The notes under the pieces: model-generated
Told to the model about the DNA's origin: nothing
The model's input: the letters and a program-made list of their open reading frames with translations, nothing else
Databases searched by the model: none
Translations under genes and position numbers: made by a program
DNA from: Gammaproteobacteria bacterium
GTDB taxonomy: Bacteria; Pseudomonadota; Gammaproteobacteria; Porifericomitales; Porifericomitaceae
Direction of reading: 5' to 3'
Assembly (NCBI GenBank): GCA_028817255.1
Contig: JAPPQA010000198.1
Span: forward strand, 1 to 18,427
Length of the DNA stretch: 18,427 nucleotides
Shown: piece after piece, positions 6,356-14,419 of the stretch
How positions within the stretch are numbered: the stretch's first letter is position 1
Layout of the letters: every line of letters starts with the position of its first letter

Positions 6356-8107
6356 ATGAGCACAAGCAACCAGGAATTGAAGGCGTGGGTAGAGGAAATC
6401 GCCCGCCAGTGTCAACCGGAGCGCATCCATTGGTGCGACGGCAGCGACGAGGAATACCAGTCTATGGTCAATTCAATGCTGCAAAACGGCACGTTGATCC
6501 AATTGAACCCGAAGACGCACCCGGAATGCTACCTGCATCGCTCCGACCCCACCGATGTCGCCCGTACGGAACACCTGACCTTCGTCTGCACCCCGGACAA
6601 GGAGGACGCCGGCCCCAATAACAATTGGAAAGACCCGGGCGAGGCCCATACCCTGATGAACGATTTATTCGCGGGTTGCATGAAGGGGCGCACCATGTAC
6701 GTGGTCCCCTACTGCATGGGGCCCATCGCCTCCCCGCTGGCCCGTTGCGGCGTGGAGATCACGGACAGCCCCTACGTGGTGGCCAACCTGAAGCTGATGA
6801 CCCGCATGGGCCGAGAGGCCTTGGCGCGCATCGAGCGCGGCGATCGCTTCGTCAAAGGGCAGCATTCCATCGGCGACCTGAGCCCGGAACGCCGCTACAT
6901 CATGCATTTCCCGCAGGACCTGCTCATTCGCAGCATCGGCTCCGGCTACGGAGGCAACGCCCTGCTCAGCAAGAAATGCCATGCCTTGCGCATCGCCAGC
7001 TACCAGGCGCGCCAGGAGGGCTGGCTGGCCGAGCACATGCTGATCCTGGGGATCGAGAATCCGCGCGGCGAGACGCATTACGTCGCCGCCGCCTTTCCCT
7101 CCGCCTGCGGCAAGACGAACCTGGCCATGTTGCGCGCCCCCGCCTCGCACGAGGGCTACAAGATCTCCACCATCGGGGACGACATCTGCTGGCTGCAACC
7201 GGGGGAAGACGGGCGCCTGTGGGCCATCAATCCCGAGGCCGGCTTTTTCGGCGTAGTGCCCGGCACCAACGAAAAAACCAACTACAACGCCTACGCCATG
7301 CTGGACCGGCACGCCCTATTCGCCAACGTCGCGGTCACGGCAGACAACCAGCCGTGGTGGGAAGGCAAGAAAGACGGCCAGCCCACGGTCAACTGGCGGG
7401 GCGAACCGTACCAGGAAGGCAAAGACGGCCCGGCCGCCCACCCCAATTCGCGCTTTACCGTCTCCATGCGCCGTTGCCCCACTTACTCGCCCAAGGCGGA
7501 AGATCCGACGGGCGTGCCGATCTCGGCGATCATCTTCGGGGGGCGCCGCGCCACCTTGGCGCCGCTGGTGTACGAGGCCAAGGACTGGGCGCACGGGGTC
7601 ATGGTAGGCGCATCGGTGGCATCCGAAACCACTGCCGCCCAGAGCGGGGCCGTGGGCGTGGTGCGCCGCGACCCGATGGCCATGAAACCGTTTTGCGGCT
7701 ACCACTACGGAGATTACTGGACACACTGGCTCGGCTTCGGCGAACGTCTGGCGCGCCAGCCGCGTCTCTTCCACGTGAATTGGTTCCGCAAAGACGCGCA
7801 GGGGCGCTTTATCTGGCCGGGCTTTAGCGAAAACCTGCGCGTACTGGAGTGGATCATCGAGCGTTGCGAGGGGCGGGCGGAGGCCCTGGAAACGCCCATC
7901 GGCTACCTGCCCACGCCGCAATCGATCAATACCCAGGGGCTGGAGCTGGGGAAAGACGAGCTGCAAGCGCTGCTGTCCATAGACTCCGCCGAATGGCGCA
8001 AGGAGATGGAAGCGATCGGCGAATACTTTCAGGACTTCGAGCCCCGCCTGCCGCAAGGCTTGCGCCAAATCCAACAGAAGGTGCTTGCCGAGCTGTCGTC
8101 CGACTGA
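6356..8107 (+). CDS. pckG: Phosphoenolpyruvate carboxykinase, GTP-dependent (PckG)
   Basis: PckG converts oxaloacetate and GTP to phosphoenolpyruvate, GDP and CO2, the entry step of gluconeogenesis. The 583-residue product carries GTP-class motifs: SIGSGYGGNALLSKKCHALR (193-212), the P-loop AAFPSACGKTNLAML with Cys251 (246-259), TIGDDICWL (metal site, 272-280), EAGFFGVVPGTNEKTN and MKPFCGYHYGDYWTHWLGF. These differ from the ATP-dependent PckA of E. coli, so this lineage uses the GTP enzyme. The ATG at 6356 follows a GAGG at 6341-6344. A 117-base gap separates it from the DUF255 gene and probably holds its promoter, though I see no clear boxes. Downstream, 113 bases separate it from tacO. No odd features. 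Confidence 0.97.
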   Translation: MSTSNQELKAWVEEIARQCQPERIHWCDGSDEEYQSMVNSMLQNGTLIQLNPKTHPECYLHRSDPTDVARTEHLTFVCTPDKEDAGPNNNWKDPGEAHTLMNDLFAGCMKGRTMYVVPYCMGPIASPLARCGVEITDSPYVVANLKLMTRMGREALARIERGDRFVKGQHSIGDLSPERRYIMHFPQDLLIRSIGSGYGGNALLSKKCHALRIASYQARQEGWLAEHMLILGIENPRGETHYVAAAFPSACGKTNLAMLRAPASHEGYKISTIGDDICWLQPGEDGRLWAINPEAGFFGVVPGTNEKTNYNAYAMLDRHALFANVAVTADNQPWWEGKKDGQPTVNWRGEPYQEGKDGPAAHPNSRFTVSMRRCPTYSPKAEDPTGVPISAIIFGGRRATLAPLVYEAKDWAHGVMVGASVASETTAAQSGAVGVVRRDPMAMKPFCGYHYGDYWTHWLGFGERLARQPRLFHVNWFRKDAQGRFIWPGFSENLRVLEWIIERCEGRAEALETPIGYLPTPQSINTQGLELGKDELQALLSIDSAEWRKEMEAIGEYFQDFEPRLPQGLRQIQQKVLAELSSD

Positions 8108-8220
8108 GCGGGGCGTGGGCCAAGGCGCAACCGGGCGTCTTGTCGCGGGGAGGAACGGGCGCCCCCTCGCATGGGTGTCGCAGGAGGCGGCCGAGGAACG
8201 CGGACCCGCGAGGCGCGGTC

Positions 8221-8967
8221 GTGGCCGGGCATAGCAAATGGGCCAACATCCAGCACCGCAAGGGGCGCCAGGACGCCCGCCGCAGCCGCCTGTTTTCGCG
8301 ACTGATTCGGGAGATCTCCGTAGCCGCCCGCCAGGGCGGCCCCAACCCGGAAGGCAACCCCCGCCTGCGGGCGGCAATTGACGCGGCCAACTCCAACAAT
8401 CTGCCCAAGGACTCCATCGAACGGGCCCTGAACCGGAGCGGCAACGGGGCGGAAAAAGCCCTGGAGGAAGATCGCTACGAAGGCTACGGTCCCGGCGGGG
8501 CGGCGGTGATCGTGGACTGCCTGACGAACAACCGCAACCGCGCGGTATCCGAGATCCGCTACGCCTTCAAGAAATGCGGCGGCACCCTGGGCACCGAAGG
8601 TTCGGTAAGCCACCTCTTCCGCCGCCTGGGCATCCTGCGCTATCCGCCGGGCACCGACGAGGAGGCGCTGTTCGAGGCGGCGGCCGAGGCGGGCGCGGAG
8701 GAAGTGAAGGCCGCCGCCGACGGCCTCATTGAAGTCTGGACATCTCCCGACTCCCTCTTCGAGGCGGCTGGCGTCCTGGAGGCCGCCGGCCACCGGCCAC
8801 AATACAGCAGGGTCGAACTGCGCGCCCGGGAGACCGTCACGCTGGAGGGGGAACGGGCTGCCGCCGTGCGGCGCCTGCTGGACATGCTGGAAGAACTGGA
8901 AGACGTGCAACAAGTGCATTGCAACGCGTCCGTCTCCGGGGCGCACGCGAATGAGGATGTGGCCTGA
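8221..8967 (+). CDS. YebC/TACO1-family protein (TacO)
   Basis: This 248-residue product belongs to the YebC/TACO1 family. Members were annotated as transcriptional regulators, and more recent work ties them to translation of proline-rich stretches. The hallmark N-terminus AGHSKWANIQHRKGRQDARR is present, followed by FSRLIREISVAARQGG, NLPKDSIERAL, YEGYGPGGAAVIVDCLTNNRNR and GGTLGTEGSVSHLF, and it is within two residues of E. coli YebC in length (246). The start is GTG at 8221, preceded by GAGG at 8210-8213 with a 7-base spacer. Its TGA overlaps the presumed CTG start of ruvC as CTGA. The yebC-ruvC-ruvA order is the standard one in gammaproteobacteria and supports co-transcription. Confidence 0.95.
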   Translation: MAGHSKWANIQHRKGRQDARRSRLFSRLIREISVAARQGGPNPEGNPRLRAAIDAANSNNLPKDSIERALNRSGNGAEKALEEDRYEGYGPGGAAVIVDCLTNNRNRAVSEIRYAFKKCGGTLGTEGSVSHLFRRLGILRYPPGTDEEALFEAAAEAGAEEVKAAADGLIEVWTSPDSLFEAAGVLEAAGHRPQYSRVELRARETVTLEGERAAAVRRLLDMLEELEDVQQVHCNASVSGAHANEDVA

Positions 8968-9512
8968 GGCACGGAACTCCAGCCAGTGCGGAGGAAGCGG
9001 CGCAGCGGGAGATCGTACTGGGCATCGATCCGGGCCTGCGTACCACCGGCTACGGGGTGCTGGCAGTCCAGGGGCGGGAGTTGGCATTCCTGGCCAGCGG
9101 CGAAGTCTGCCCCCAGGGGCAGGACTTGGCAGTGCGCCTGGCGCGAATCTACTCGGCGCTTTCGGAGGTCATCGAACGCCACCGCCCCGATGCGGCGGCT
9201 ATTGAAGAGGTCTTTGTCCACCGCAACATGAAGACTGCCCTCAAACTCGGCCAGGCCCGGGGCGCCGCGGTAACGGCTTGCGCCTGCGCCGGCCTGCCGG
9301 TCAGCGAATATACCGCCAGCGAAGTGAAGTTGAGTACGGTCGGTTCGGGCCGGGCCGACAAACAACAAGTGCAATACATGGTGCGGATGCTGCTGAAGCT
9401 GCGCGCGCCCGTAGGCAGCGATGCCTCGGACGCCCTGGCAGCGGCGATCTGCCATGCCCACCTCAGGCGGTCGCGGCTCCTGGGGGGCCGCGGCAGGGCG
9501 CGTGCGCGATGA
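8964..9512 (+). CDS. ruvC: Holliday junction resolvase RuvC, probable CTG start
   Basis: RuvC is the endonuclease that cuts Holliday junctions during recombination and repair, working with RuvAB. The RNase H-like core is intact: IVLGIDPGLRTTGYGV (first catalytic Asp, D22 in this numbering), PDAAAIEEVFVHRNMKTALKLGQARG (second acidic residue), YTASEVKLSTVGSGRADKQQVQYMV and SDASDALAAAICHAH (last two Asp). The frame is closed by TGA at 8952-8954. Between that stop and the conserved core there is no ATG, GTG or TTG. The CTG at 8964 lies 7 bases after a GAGG (8953-8956) and overlaps the tacO stop exactly as CTGA, so I take it as the start (182 residues; E. coli has 173). The first in-frame canonical-type codon, GTG at 9057, would delete the first catalytic Asp. 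The stop overlaps the ruvA ATG as ATGA. Confidence 0.92.
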   Translation: MRHGTPASAEEAAQREIVLGIDPGLRTTGYGVLAVQGRELAFLASGEVCPQGQDLAVRLARIYSALSEVIERHRPDAAAIEEVFVHRNMKTALKLGQARGAAVTACACAGLPVSEYTASEVKLSTVGSGRADKQQVQYMVRMLLKLRAPVGSDASDALAAAICHAHLRRSRLLGGRGRARAR

Positions 9513-10132
9513 TCGGCAGGCTGCGCGGAATCCTGATCGAGAAGCGCCCGCCCCATCTGCTGCTGGAGTGCGGGGGACTGGCCTACGAACTGGAGGCGCC
9601 GATGACCACCTTCTATGCCCTGCCGCCGCCGGGGAACGAAACCGTGTTGCATACCCACCTGGCCGTGCGCGAGGACAGCCTGCGCCTATTCGGTTTCGCC
9701 CGCGAAGACCAACGGCGGATGTTCCGACACTTGTTGCGCGTCAACGGGGTGGGGACGCGGCTGGCCCTGGCGATCCTGTCCCGGATGGACACCGAAGAAT
9801 TCCTCGCCTGCGTCCGCGGTTCAGACCTGGCGGGGCTGACCGTGCTGCCCGGCGTGGGGCGCAAGACCGCGGAGCGCCTGATCGTGGAACTGCGCGACCG
9901 GTTGCAGGACTGGCAACCGGAGGCGCCGCCCCGGGAGGGGGAGCGCGGCCGCCCTCTGGCCGACGCCGTCAGCGCGCTGGTGGCGCTGGGCTACGGCAAC
10001 CGGGAGGCCAAACGTTGCGCCAGCGAGGTGGCCGCGGATGGCATGAGCAGCGAGGCGATCATCCGCGCCGCCCTGCAACGCCTGACCGACGCCGCCGCGC
10101 CCGCGTCCCGCGGCGGCCTCACTCGTCGGTGA
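9509..10132 (+). CDS. ruvA: Holliday junction DNA-binding protein RuvA
   Basis: RuvA binds the four-way junction and loads the RuvB motor for branch migration. The 207-residue product has the N-terminal OB-fold (MIGRLRGILIEKRPPHLLLECGG cut here as residues 1-23 region), two helix-hairpin-helix motifs, VNGVGTRLALAIL (78-90) and LPGVGRKTAERLIVEL (113-128), and the C-terminal RuvB-contact domain from about 148 (LADAVSALVALGYGNREAKRC). The ATG at 9509 overlaps the ruvC stop (ATGA), implying translational coupling. ruvB, which usually follows, is absent: the next gene is ilvD on the opposite strand, and the two stops overlap by 14 bases. Confidence 0.96.
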   Translation: MIGRLRGILIEKRPPHLLLECGGLAYELEAPMTTFYALPPPGNETVLHTHLAVREDSLRLFGFAREDQRRMFRHLLRVNGVGTRLALAILSRMDTEEFLACVRGSDLAGLTVLPGVGRKTAERLIVELRDRLQDWQPEAPPREGERGRPLADAVSALVALGYGNREAKRCASEVAADGMSSEAIIRAALQRLTDAAAPASRGGLTRR

Positions 10133-11798
10133 CGCAGCCCTCGGCGGCCGACTTGACGTTCTTAATGTATTTGTAAAGCGTCCCCCGCGTCGCTTTATAA
10201 GGCGGCCGGCGCCAGGCCGCGCGGCGGCGCCCGAGTTCCGCTTCGTCCAACCCGACTTGCAGGAGATTGTCCCGCGCGCTGATAGAGACCGGGTCGCCGT
10301 CCTGGAGCAAGGCGATGGGCCCCCCCTCCTGGGCCTCCGGCACGATATGGCCAACGATAAAACCGTGCGAACCTCCAGAGAAGCGCCCGTCCGTAATCAA
10401 GGCGACTTCCGCACCGAGTCCGGCGCCCATGAGCGCGGCGGTTGGGGTGAGCATCTCCGGCATCCCCGGCCCCCCTTTGGGCCCCTCGTAGCGAATCGCC
10501 ACCACATCCCCCTTCGCGATGCGCCCCTGCTCCAGGGCGGCCAGCATCTCTTCTTCCGAGTCGAAAACCCGGGCCGGCCCGCGAAAACAGTCCCCCTCCT
10601 TGCCGGTGATCTTGGCGACCGCGCCGCCAGGGGCCAGATTGCCCCTCAAGATCTGGATATGCCCTGTGGGCTTGATCGGCCTCTCCATAGGCCGGACGAT
10701 CTCCTGGCCCGCCTCCAGAGCCGGCGCCGCCTCGAGGTCCTCGCGCAGGGTGCGGCCCGTAACCGTGAGACAGTCGCCGTGCAGCAAACCGTTGCCCAAC
10801 AACAACTTCAATACGGCCGGCGTACCCCCCGCCCGGTGCAAATCCTCCATGACGTAAACGCCGCTGGGCTTGAGGTCGCAGAGGCAGGGGACGCGGTCGC
10901 TGACGGCCTGGAAATCGTCCAGAGACAGCGGTATGCCGGCGGCGCGCGCCATCGCGATGAGATGCAGTACCGCATTGGTCGAGCCCCCCAGCACGGTAAC
11001 CAGGACCATGGCATTCTCGAAAGATTCCCGGCTCAGGATATCTCGCGGCTTCCGATCAAGCTCCAGCAAGCGGTAGAGCGCCGCGCCCGCCCGCAGACAT
11101 TCCTCCTCCTTGTCCGGATCGGTCGCCGGCGTCGAAGAACTGTAGGGCAAGCTCATGCCCAGGGCTTCGATGGCCGCCGCCATGGTATTGGCGGTGTACA
11201 TGCCGCCGCAGGCGCCCGGCCCCGGACAGGCATTGCGCAGGATGCCGCGCCGGGCGTCATCGTCAATCCGGCCGGCGAGAAACTCCCCGTAACTCTGGAA
11301 GGCGGAAATCACGTCCACCTTGTCGCCGCGGTAACGCCCTGCCCGGATGGTGCCGCCGTAAACCATCAGCGCCGGGCGATCCACCCGGGCCATGGCCATG
11401 AGCACGCCCGGCATGTTCTTGTCGCAGCCCGGCAACGAGACGTTCGCGTCGTACCATTGGGCCTGCATGACCGTCTCCACGGAATCCGCGATCAGGTCGC
11501 GCGACTGCAGCGAGAAGCTCATGCCCTCGGTGCCCATGGAAATGCCGTCGCTGACGCCAACGGTATTGAAGCGCAGCCCCACCATCCCGGCCTTCTCCAC
11601 CCCTTGCTTGACCTTCTCCGCCAGGCGCAACAGGTGCATATTGCAAGTATTGCCCTCGTACCATACGCTGGCGATGCCCACCTGCGGCTTCCGCAGATCG
11701 GAGTCGCTGAGACCGACCCCATACAACATGGCCTGCGAGGCGCCTTGCGAGCGCGGCAGCGTGATGCGGGAACTGTAACGATTCAGGCGGCGGCCCAC
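10119..11798 (-). CDS. ilvD: Dihydroxy-acid dehydratase (IlvD), short form
   Basis: IlvD dehydrates 2,3-dihydroxy-isovalerate and -methylvalerate to the 2-oxo acids in valine, isoleucine and leucine synthesis, using an iron-sulfur cluster. The three cluster cysteines are visible: EGNTCNMHL (Cys52), SLPGCDKNMPG (Cys125, with Lys127, the metal-binding carbamylated lysine in homologues) and CPGPGACGGMYTANTMA (Cys197). GGSTNAVLHL and GRFSGGSHGFIVGHI are also intact. At 559 residues it fits the shorter class with the GNTCNMHL motif, rather than the roughly 616-residue E. coli type. I chose the GTG at 11798 because GGGAGG lies six bases before it; a TTG at 11822 would add eight residues. It is divergent from argE (63 bases) and overlaps ruvA tail to tail by 14 bases. 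Confidence 0.95.
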   Translation of the reverse strand: MGRRLNRYSSRITLPRSQGASQAMLYGVGLSDSDLRKPQVGIASVWYEGNTCNMHLLRLAEKVKQGVEKAGMVGLRFNTVGVSDGISMGTEGMSFSLQSRDLIADSVETVMQAQWYDANVSLPGCDKNMPGVLMAMARVDRPALMVYGGTIRAGRYRGDKVDVISAFQSYGEFLAGRIDDDARRGILRNACPGPGACGGMYTANTMAAAIEALGMSLPYSSSTPATDPDKEEECLRAGAALYRLLELDRKPRDILSRESFENAMVLVTVLGGSTNAVLHLIAMARAAGIPLSLDDFQAVSDRVPCLCDLKPSGVYVMEDLHRAGGTPAVLKLLLGNGLLHGDCLTVTGRTLREDLEAAPALEAGQEIVRPMERPIKPTGHIQILRGNLAPGGAVAKITGKEGDCFRGPARVFDSEEEMLAALEQGRIAKGDVVAIRYEGPKGGPGMPEMLTPTAALMGAGLGAEVALITDGRFSGGSHGFIVGHIVPEAQEGGPIALLQDGDPVSISARDNLLQVGLDEAELGRRRAAWRRPPYKATRGTLYKYIKNVKSAAEGCVTDE

Positions 11799-11835
11799 GG
11801 CGGTCCTCCCTGTACGTGGCAATGGCGGATTCCTT

Positions 11836-11854
11836 TAGAATAACAGAATGGGAG
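11836..11854 (+). promoter_or_regulatory. Candidate -10 box and ribosome-binding site of argE
   Basis: TAGAAT at 11836-11841 matches the sigma-70 -10 consensus at five of six positions, and GGGAG at 11850-11854 lies seven bases before the argE TTG start. No convincing -35 box is present about 17 bases upstream, and the -10 would put the transcript start almost at the ribosome-binding site. The ribosome-binding site is credible; the promoter is weakly supported. Confidence 0.35.
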
Positions 11855-11861
11855 CAATAAA

Positions 11862-13022
11862 TTGACTGCCGCGGCCCTCAGGCCCGCCTATCGCGAATTG
11901 CTGGCGGAGATGATACGCCTGCCCTCGATCAGCAGTGCCGATCCCCGTTTCGACCAAGGCAACCGCGCCGTCGCCGAGCTGCTGGCGCAACGCCTCGAGG
12001 AAGCCGGGTTTGCGGTCGAGACGATGCCGCTGCCCTACCACCCGGACAAATGCAATGTACTTGCCCGGCGCGGCGAGGGCGAAGGAGGCCTGGTGCTGTC
12101 CGGCCACCTGGACACCGTGCCCTGCGACGAGGCGGCCTGGAGCCAGGATCCCTTCCGCCTAACCGAGCGCAACGGGAAACTCTACGGTTTGGGCGTCTGC
12201 GACATGAAAACATTCTTTCCCATCGTCTTCGAGGCCCTGGAGGAGCTGGACCTGGGGCGCCTGCAATGCCCCCTGTACGTCCTCGCCACCGCCGACGAGG
12301 AAAGTTGCATGGGCGGCATCCGGGCGCTGCAAAGCAGCGGCCGGCGCCTGGGTCGCTACGCCCTGATCGGAGAACCGACATCGCTGGTCCCGGCCTACGC
12401 GCACAAAGGCGTACTGATGGAGCGGTTGCGCCTGGTCGGGCGCAGCGCCCATGCCAGCCGGCCAGAACTCGGCTGCAGCGCCCTGGAGGGCATGCACACG
12501 CTGATCACGGCCCTGTTGCAATGGCGGCGCGAGCTGCAGGAGAGCTACCGGGACGAAGATTTCCACCAGCCCGTGCCCACCTTGAACCTGGGCAGCATCC
12601 ATGGCGGCGACAACGCCAACCGGGTCTGCGGCGCCTGCGAACTGAGCATAGACATACGCCTGCTGCCCGGCATGTCCCCCGACGGTCTGCGCCGGGAGCT
12701 GGCGCAACGGGGGCGCCGCGCCATACAAGGCAGCGGCCTGTGCCTGAAGCAACAACCGCTGTTCGAGGGGCTGCCGGCCATGCGCACCCCGCCCACGGAG
12801 CCGATCATTCGCCTGGCGGAGGAACTCAGCGGCCACCCCTGCCGCTCGGTGTCCTTCGCCACCGAGGGCAGCTTCCTGAACGCCATGGGGACGAGCAGCG
12901 TGATCCTGGGACCCGGCGACATTGCCCAGGCCCACAGCGCCGACGAATACCTGTGCGCCGACCGAATCCCCGCTATGGTTCGGATCGTCAGGGGCATGGT
13001 GCAACGTCTGTGCCTGCAGTAA
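11862..13022 (+). CDS. argE: Acetylornithine deacetylase (ArgE)
   Basis: ArgE hydrolyses N-acetylornithine to ornithine and acetate in the linear arginine pathway. It is a 386-residue M20 metallopeptidase-family enzyme. Metal and catalytic motifs are present: LSGHLDTVP (His82, Asp84), LYGLGVCDMK (Asp114), TADEESCMGG (Glu146-Glu147), ALIGEPTSLVP (Glu171) and the late FATEGSF and AQAHSADEYL with the terminal ligand His. DapE is the main alternative, but the closeness to E. coli ArgE in SGHLDTVP...LYGLG.xDMK and the adjacent argA favour ArgE. It starts with TTG at 11862 behind a good GGGAG. The stop lies 13 bases inside argA, so the two arginine genes are co-transcribed. An enzyme acting on N-acetylornithine together with an acetyl-CoA-using ArgA fits the linear pathway. 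Confidence 0.92.
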   Translation: MTAAALRPAYRELLAEMIRLPSISSADPRFDQGNRAVAELLAQRLEEAGFAVETMPLPYHPDKCNVLARRGEGEGGLVLSGHLDTVPCDEAAWSQDPFRLTERNGKLYGLGVCDMKTFFPIVFEALEELDLGRLQCPLYVLATADEESCMGGIRALQSSGRRLGRYALIGEPTSLVPAYAHKGVLMERLRLVGRSAHASRPELGCSALEGMHTLITALLQWRRELQESYRDEDFHQPVPTLNLGSIHGGDNANRVCGACELSIDIRLLPGMSPDGLRRELAQRGRRAIQGSGLCLKQQPLFEGLPAMRTPPTEPIIRLAEELSGHPCRSVSFATEGSFLNAMGTSSVILGPGDIAQAHSADEYLCADRIPAMVRIVRGMVQRLCLQ

Positions 13023-14374
13023 ACACCGCGAGCGCCGGGAGAGATGCCGGGAGAGATGCCGGGCCGGCGGAATTCGTGCGCTGGTTTCGCGCCGCCGCGC
13101 CCTATATCCGCGGCCACCGCGGGAGCTGCTTCGTCGTGTACCTGGACGGCGTCCCCTCCGGCTCGAAGACCGTGGCATCCGTGGCCCAGGACCTCGCGTT
13201 GCTGCATAGCCTGGGGATCGGCCTGGCGCTACTCTACGGCACGCGCCCCCGGATTGACGAATTGCTGCAAGCGCGCGGTCTGCAGCCGCGCTATTGCGAA
13301 GGGCTGCGCGTAACCGACGAGCAGGCCCTGGAATGCGCCAAGCAGGCGGCGCTGGCCATGCGCATGGAATTGGAATCGCTGCTGTCCATGGGGGTGCCGA
13401 ACACGCCGATGGCCGGCACTCCCATCCGCACCGGCTCGGGGAACTTCCTGCACGCCCTGCCGATGGGGGTGCTGGGAGGCGTAGATTGCCACTACACGGG
13501 CAAGGTACGCCGTGTGGATGCGGACGCGATTCGAATGCAGTTGCAGGGCGACGCCGTGGTGACGATCCCGCCGCTGGGGTATTCGGCTACCGGCGAGGTA
13601 TTCAATGTCAGCGCCGCCGAAGCGGCCCTGCAAGTCGCCGGCGCCCTGCGCGCGCGGAAGCTGATCTTCCTGGTGTCCGGCGGCCTTGCCGACGCCGAGG
13701 GACGTCCATGGCGGGAACTCTCCGTCGAGGAAGGCCGCCGCATGCTGGCCCGGGCCGATATGCCCGCACCCGCGGCCCGCTGGCTTGGACTGGGCATTCG
13801 GGCCTGCGAGGCCGGCGTGCAACGGGCGCATGTGCTCGACCAGGATCGGGAAGGCGCGCTACTGGCCGAACTGTTCAGCCGGGACGGCATCGGGGCGATG
13901 ATCAGCGCCGAACGGTTCGACGAAATACGCCAGGCCGGACGCGAAGACCTGGGGGGCATACTGGAACTCGTGCTGCCGCTGGCGCAGGAAGGCGCACTGT
14001 TGCCGCGGCCCCGCGGGCGCCTCGAATCGCGGCTGGACGACTTCATCGTCCTGATGCGCGACAGGGTGGTAATCGGCTGCGCCGCCCTGCGGCTCTATGA
14101 TGGCGCAGAGGCCGCCGCCGAGATCGAATGCCTTGCGGTGCGCCCCGAATACCGGGGTCAGGGCCGGGGCGAAACCTTGTACCGGGCGCTGGAACGCCGG
14201 GCGCGGCAGGCGAATGCCAGAGATCTGTTCGCGCTCACCACCCGGACCGCGCACTGGTTCCTGGAGCGCGGTTTCGCCGAAGTGGCGCCCGAGCGGCTAC
14301 CGCCCTCCCGTCGCCAGGAGTACAATCGCGGTCGCAACTCCAAGGTGTTGCACAAACACCTCAACAACTCCTGA
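13010..14374 (+). CDS. argA: N-acetylglutamate synthase (ArgA), kinase-like/GNAT fusion
   Basis: ArgA acetylates glutamate with acetyl-CoA, the first committed step of arginine synthesis, and is arginine-inhibited in E. coli. The N-terminal amino-acid-kinase-like domain (about residues 20-290) has FRAAAPYIRGHRG, LHSLGIGLALLYGTRP and NTPMAGTPIRTGSGNF. LFSRDGIGAMI leads into a C-terminal GNAT domain with IECLAVRPEYRGQGRGETLY, ALTTRTAHWFLERGF and the ending YNRGRNSKVL. The order and motifs follow E. coli ArgA closely. The start is uncertain: GTG at 13010 (454 residues) overlaps argE, while GTG at 13076 would begin just before the conserved FRAAAPYI. Between the two lies a 12-bp tandem repeat encoding GRDAGRDAG. 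purA follows after 45 bases. Confidence 0.95.
   Translation: MPAVNTASAGRDAGRDAGPAEFVRWFRAAAPYIRGHRGSCFVVYLDGVPSGSKTVASVAQDLALLHSLGIGLALLYGTRPRIDELLQARGLQPRYCEGLRVTDEQALECAKQAALAMRMELESLLSMGVPNTPMAGTPIRTGSGNFLHALPMGVLGGVDCHYTGKVRRVDADAIRMQLQGDAVVTIPPLGYSATGEVFNVSAAEAALQVAGALRARKLIFLVSGGLADAEGRPWRELSVEEGRRMLARADMPAPAARWLGLGIRACEAGVQRAHVLDQDREGALLAELFSRDGIGAMISAERFDEIRQAGREDLGGILELVLPLAQEGALLPRPRGRLESRLDDFIVLMRDRVVIGCAALRLYDGAEAAAEIECLAVRPEYRGQGRGETLYRALERRARQANARDLFALTTRTAHWFLERGFAEVAPERLPPSRRQEYNRGRNSKVLHKHLNNS
13034..13063. repeat. 12-bp tandem repeat, 2.5 copies, at the argA N-terminus
   Basis: GCCGGGAGAGAT occurs at 13034-13045 and again at 13046-13057, followed by the half copy GCCGGG at 13058-13063. 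The unit is a multiple of three, so copy-number change would keep the argA frame, adding or removing four residues (AGRD). Confidence 0.8.
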
Positions 14375-14419
14375 GCAAGACGCTGGCGCCTGGCAAGCGG
14401 CAGGGACGGTAACAACGAT

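Noticed and set aside
7316..8377. 353-residue minus-strand open frame opposite pckG and tacO
   Set aside because: It spans the gap between two clear genes on the other strand and has no motif or ribosome-binding support.
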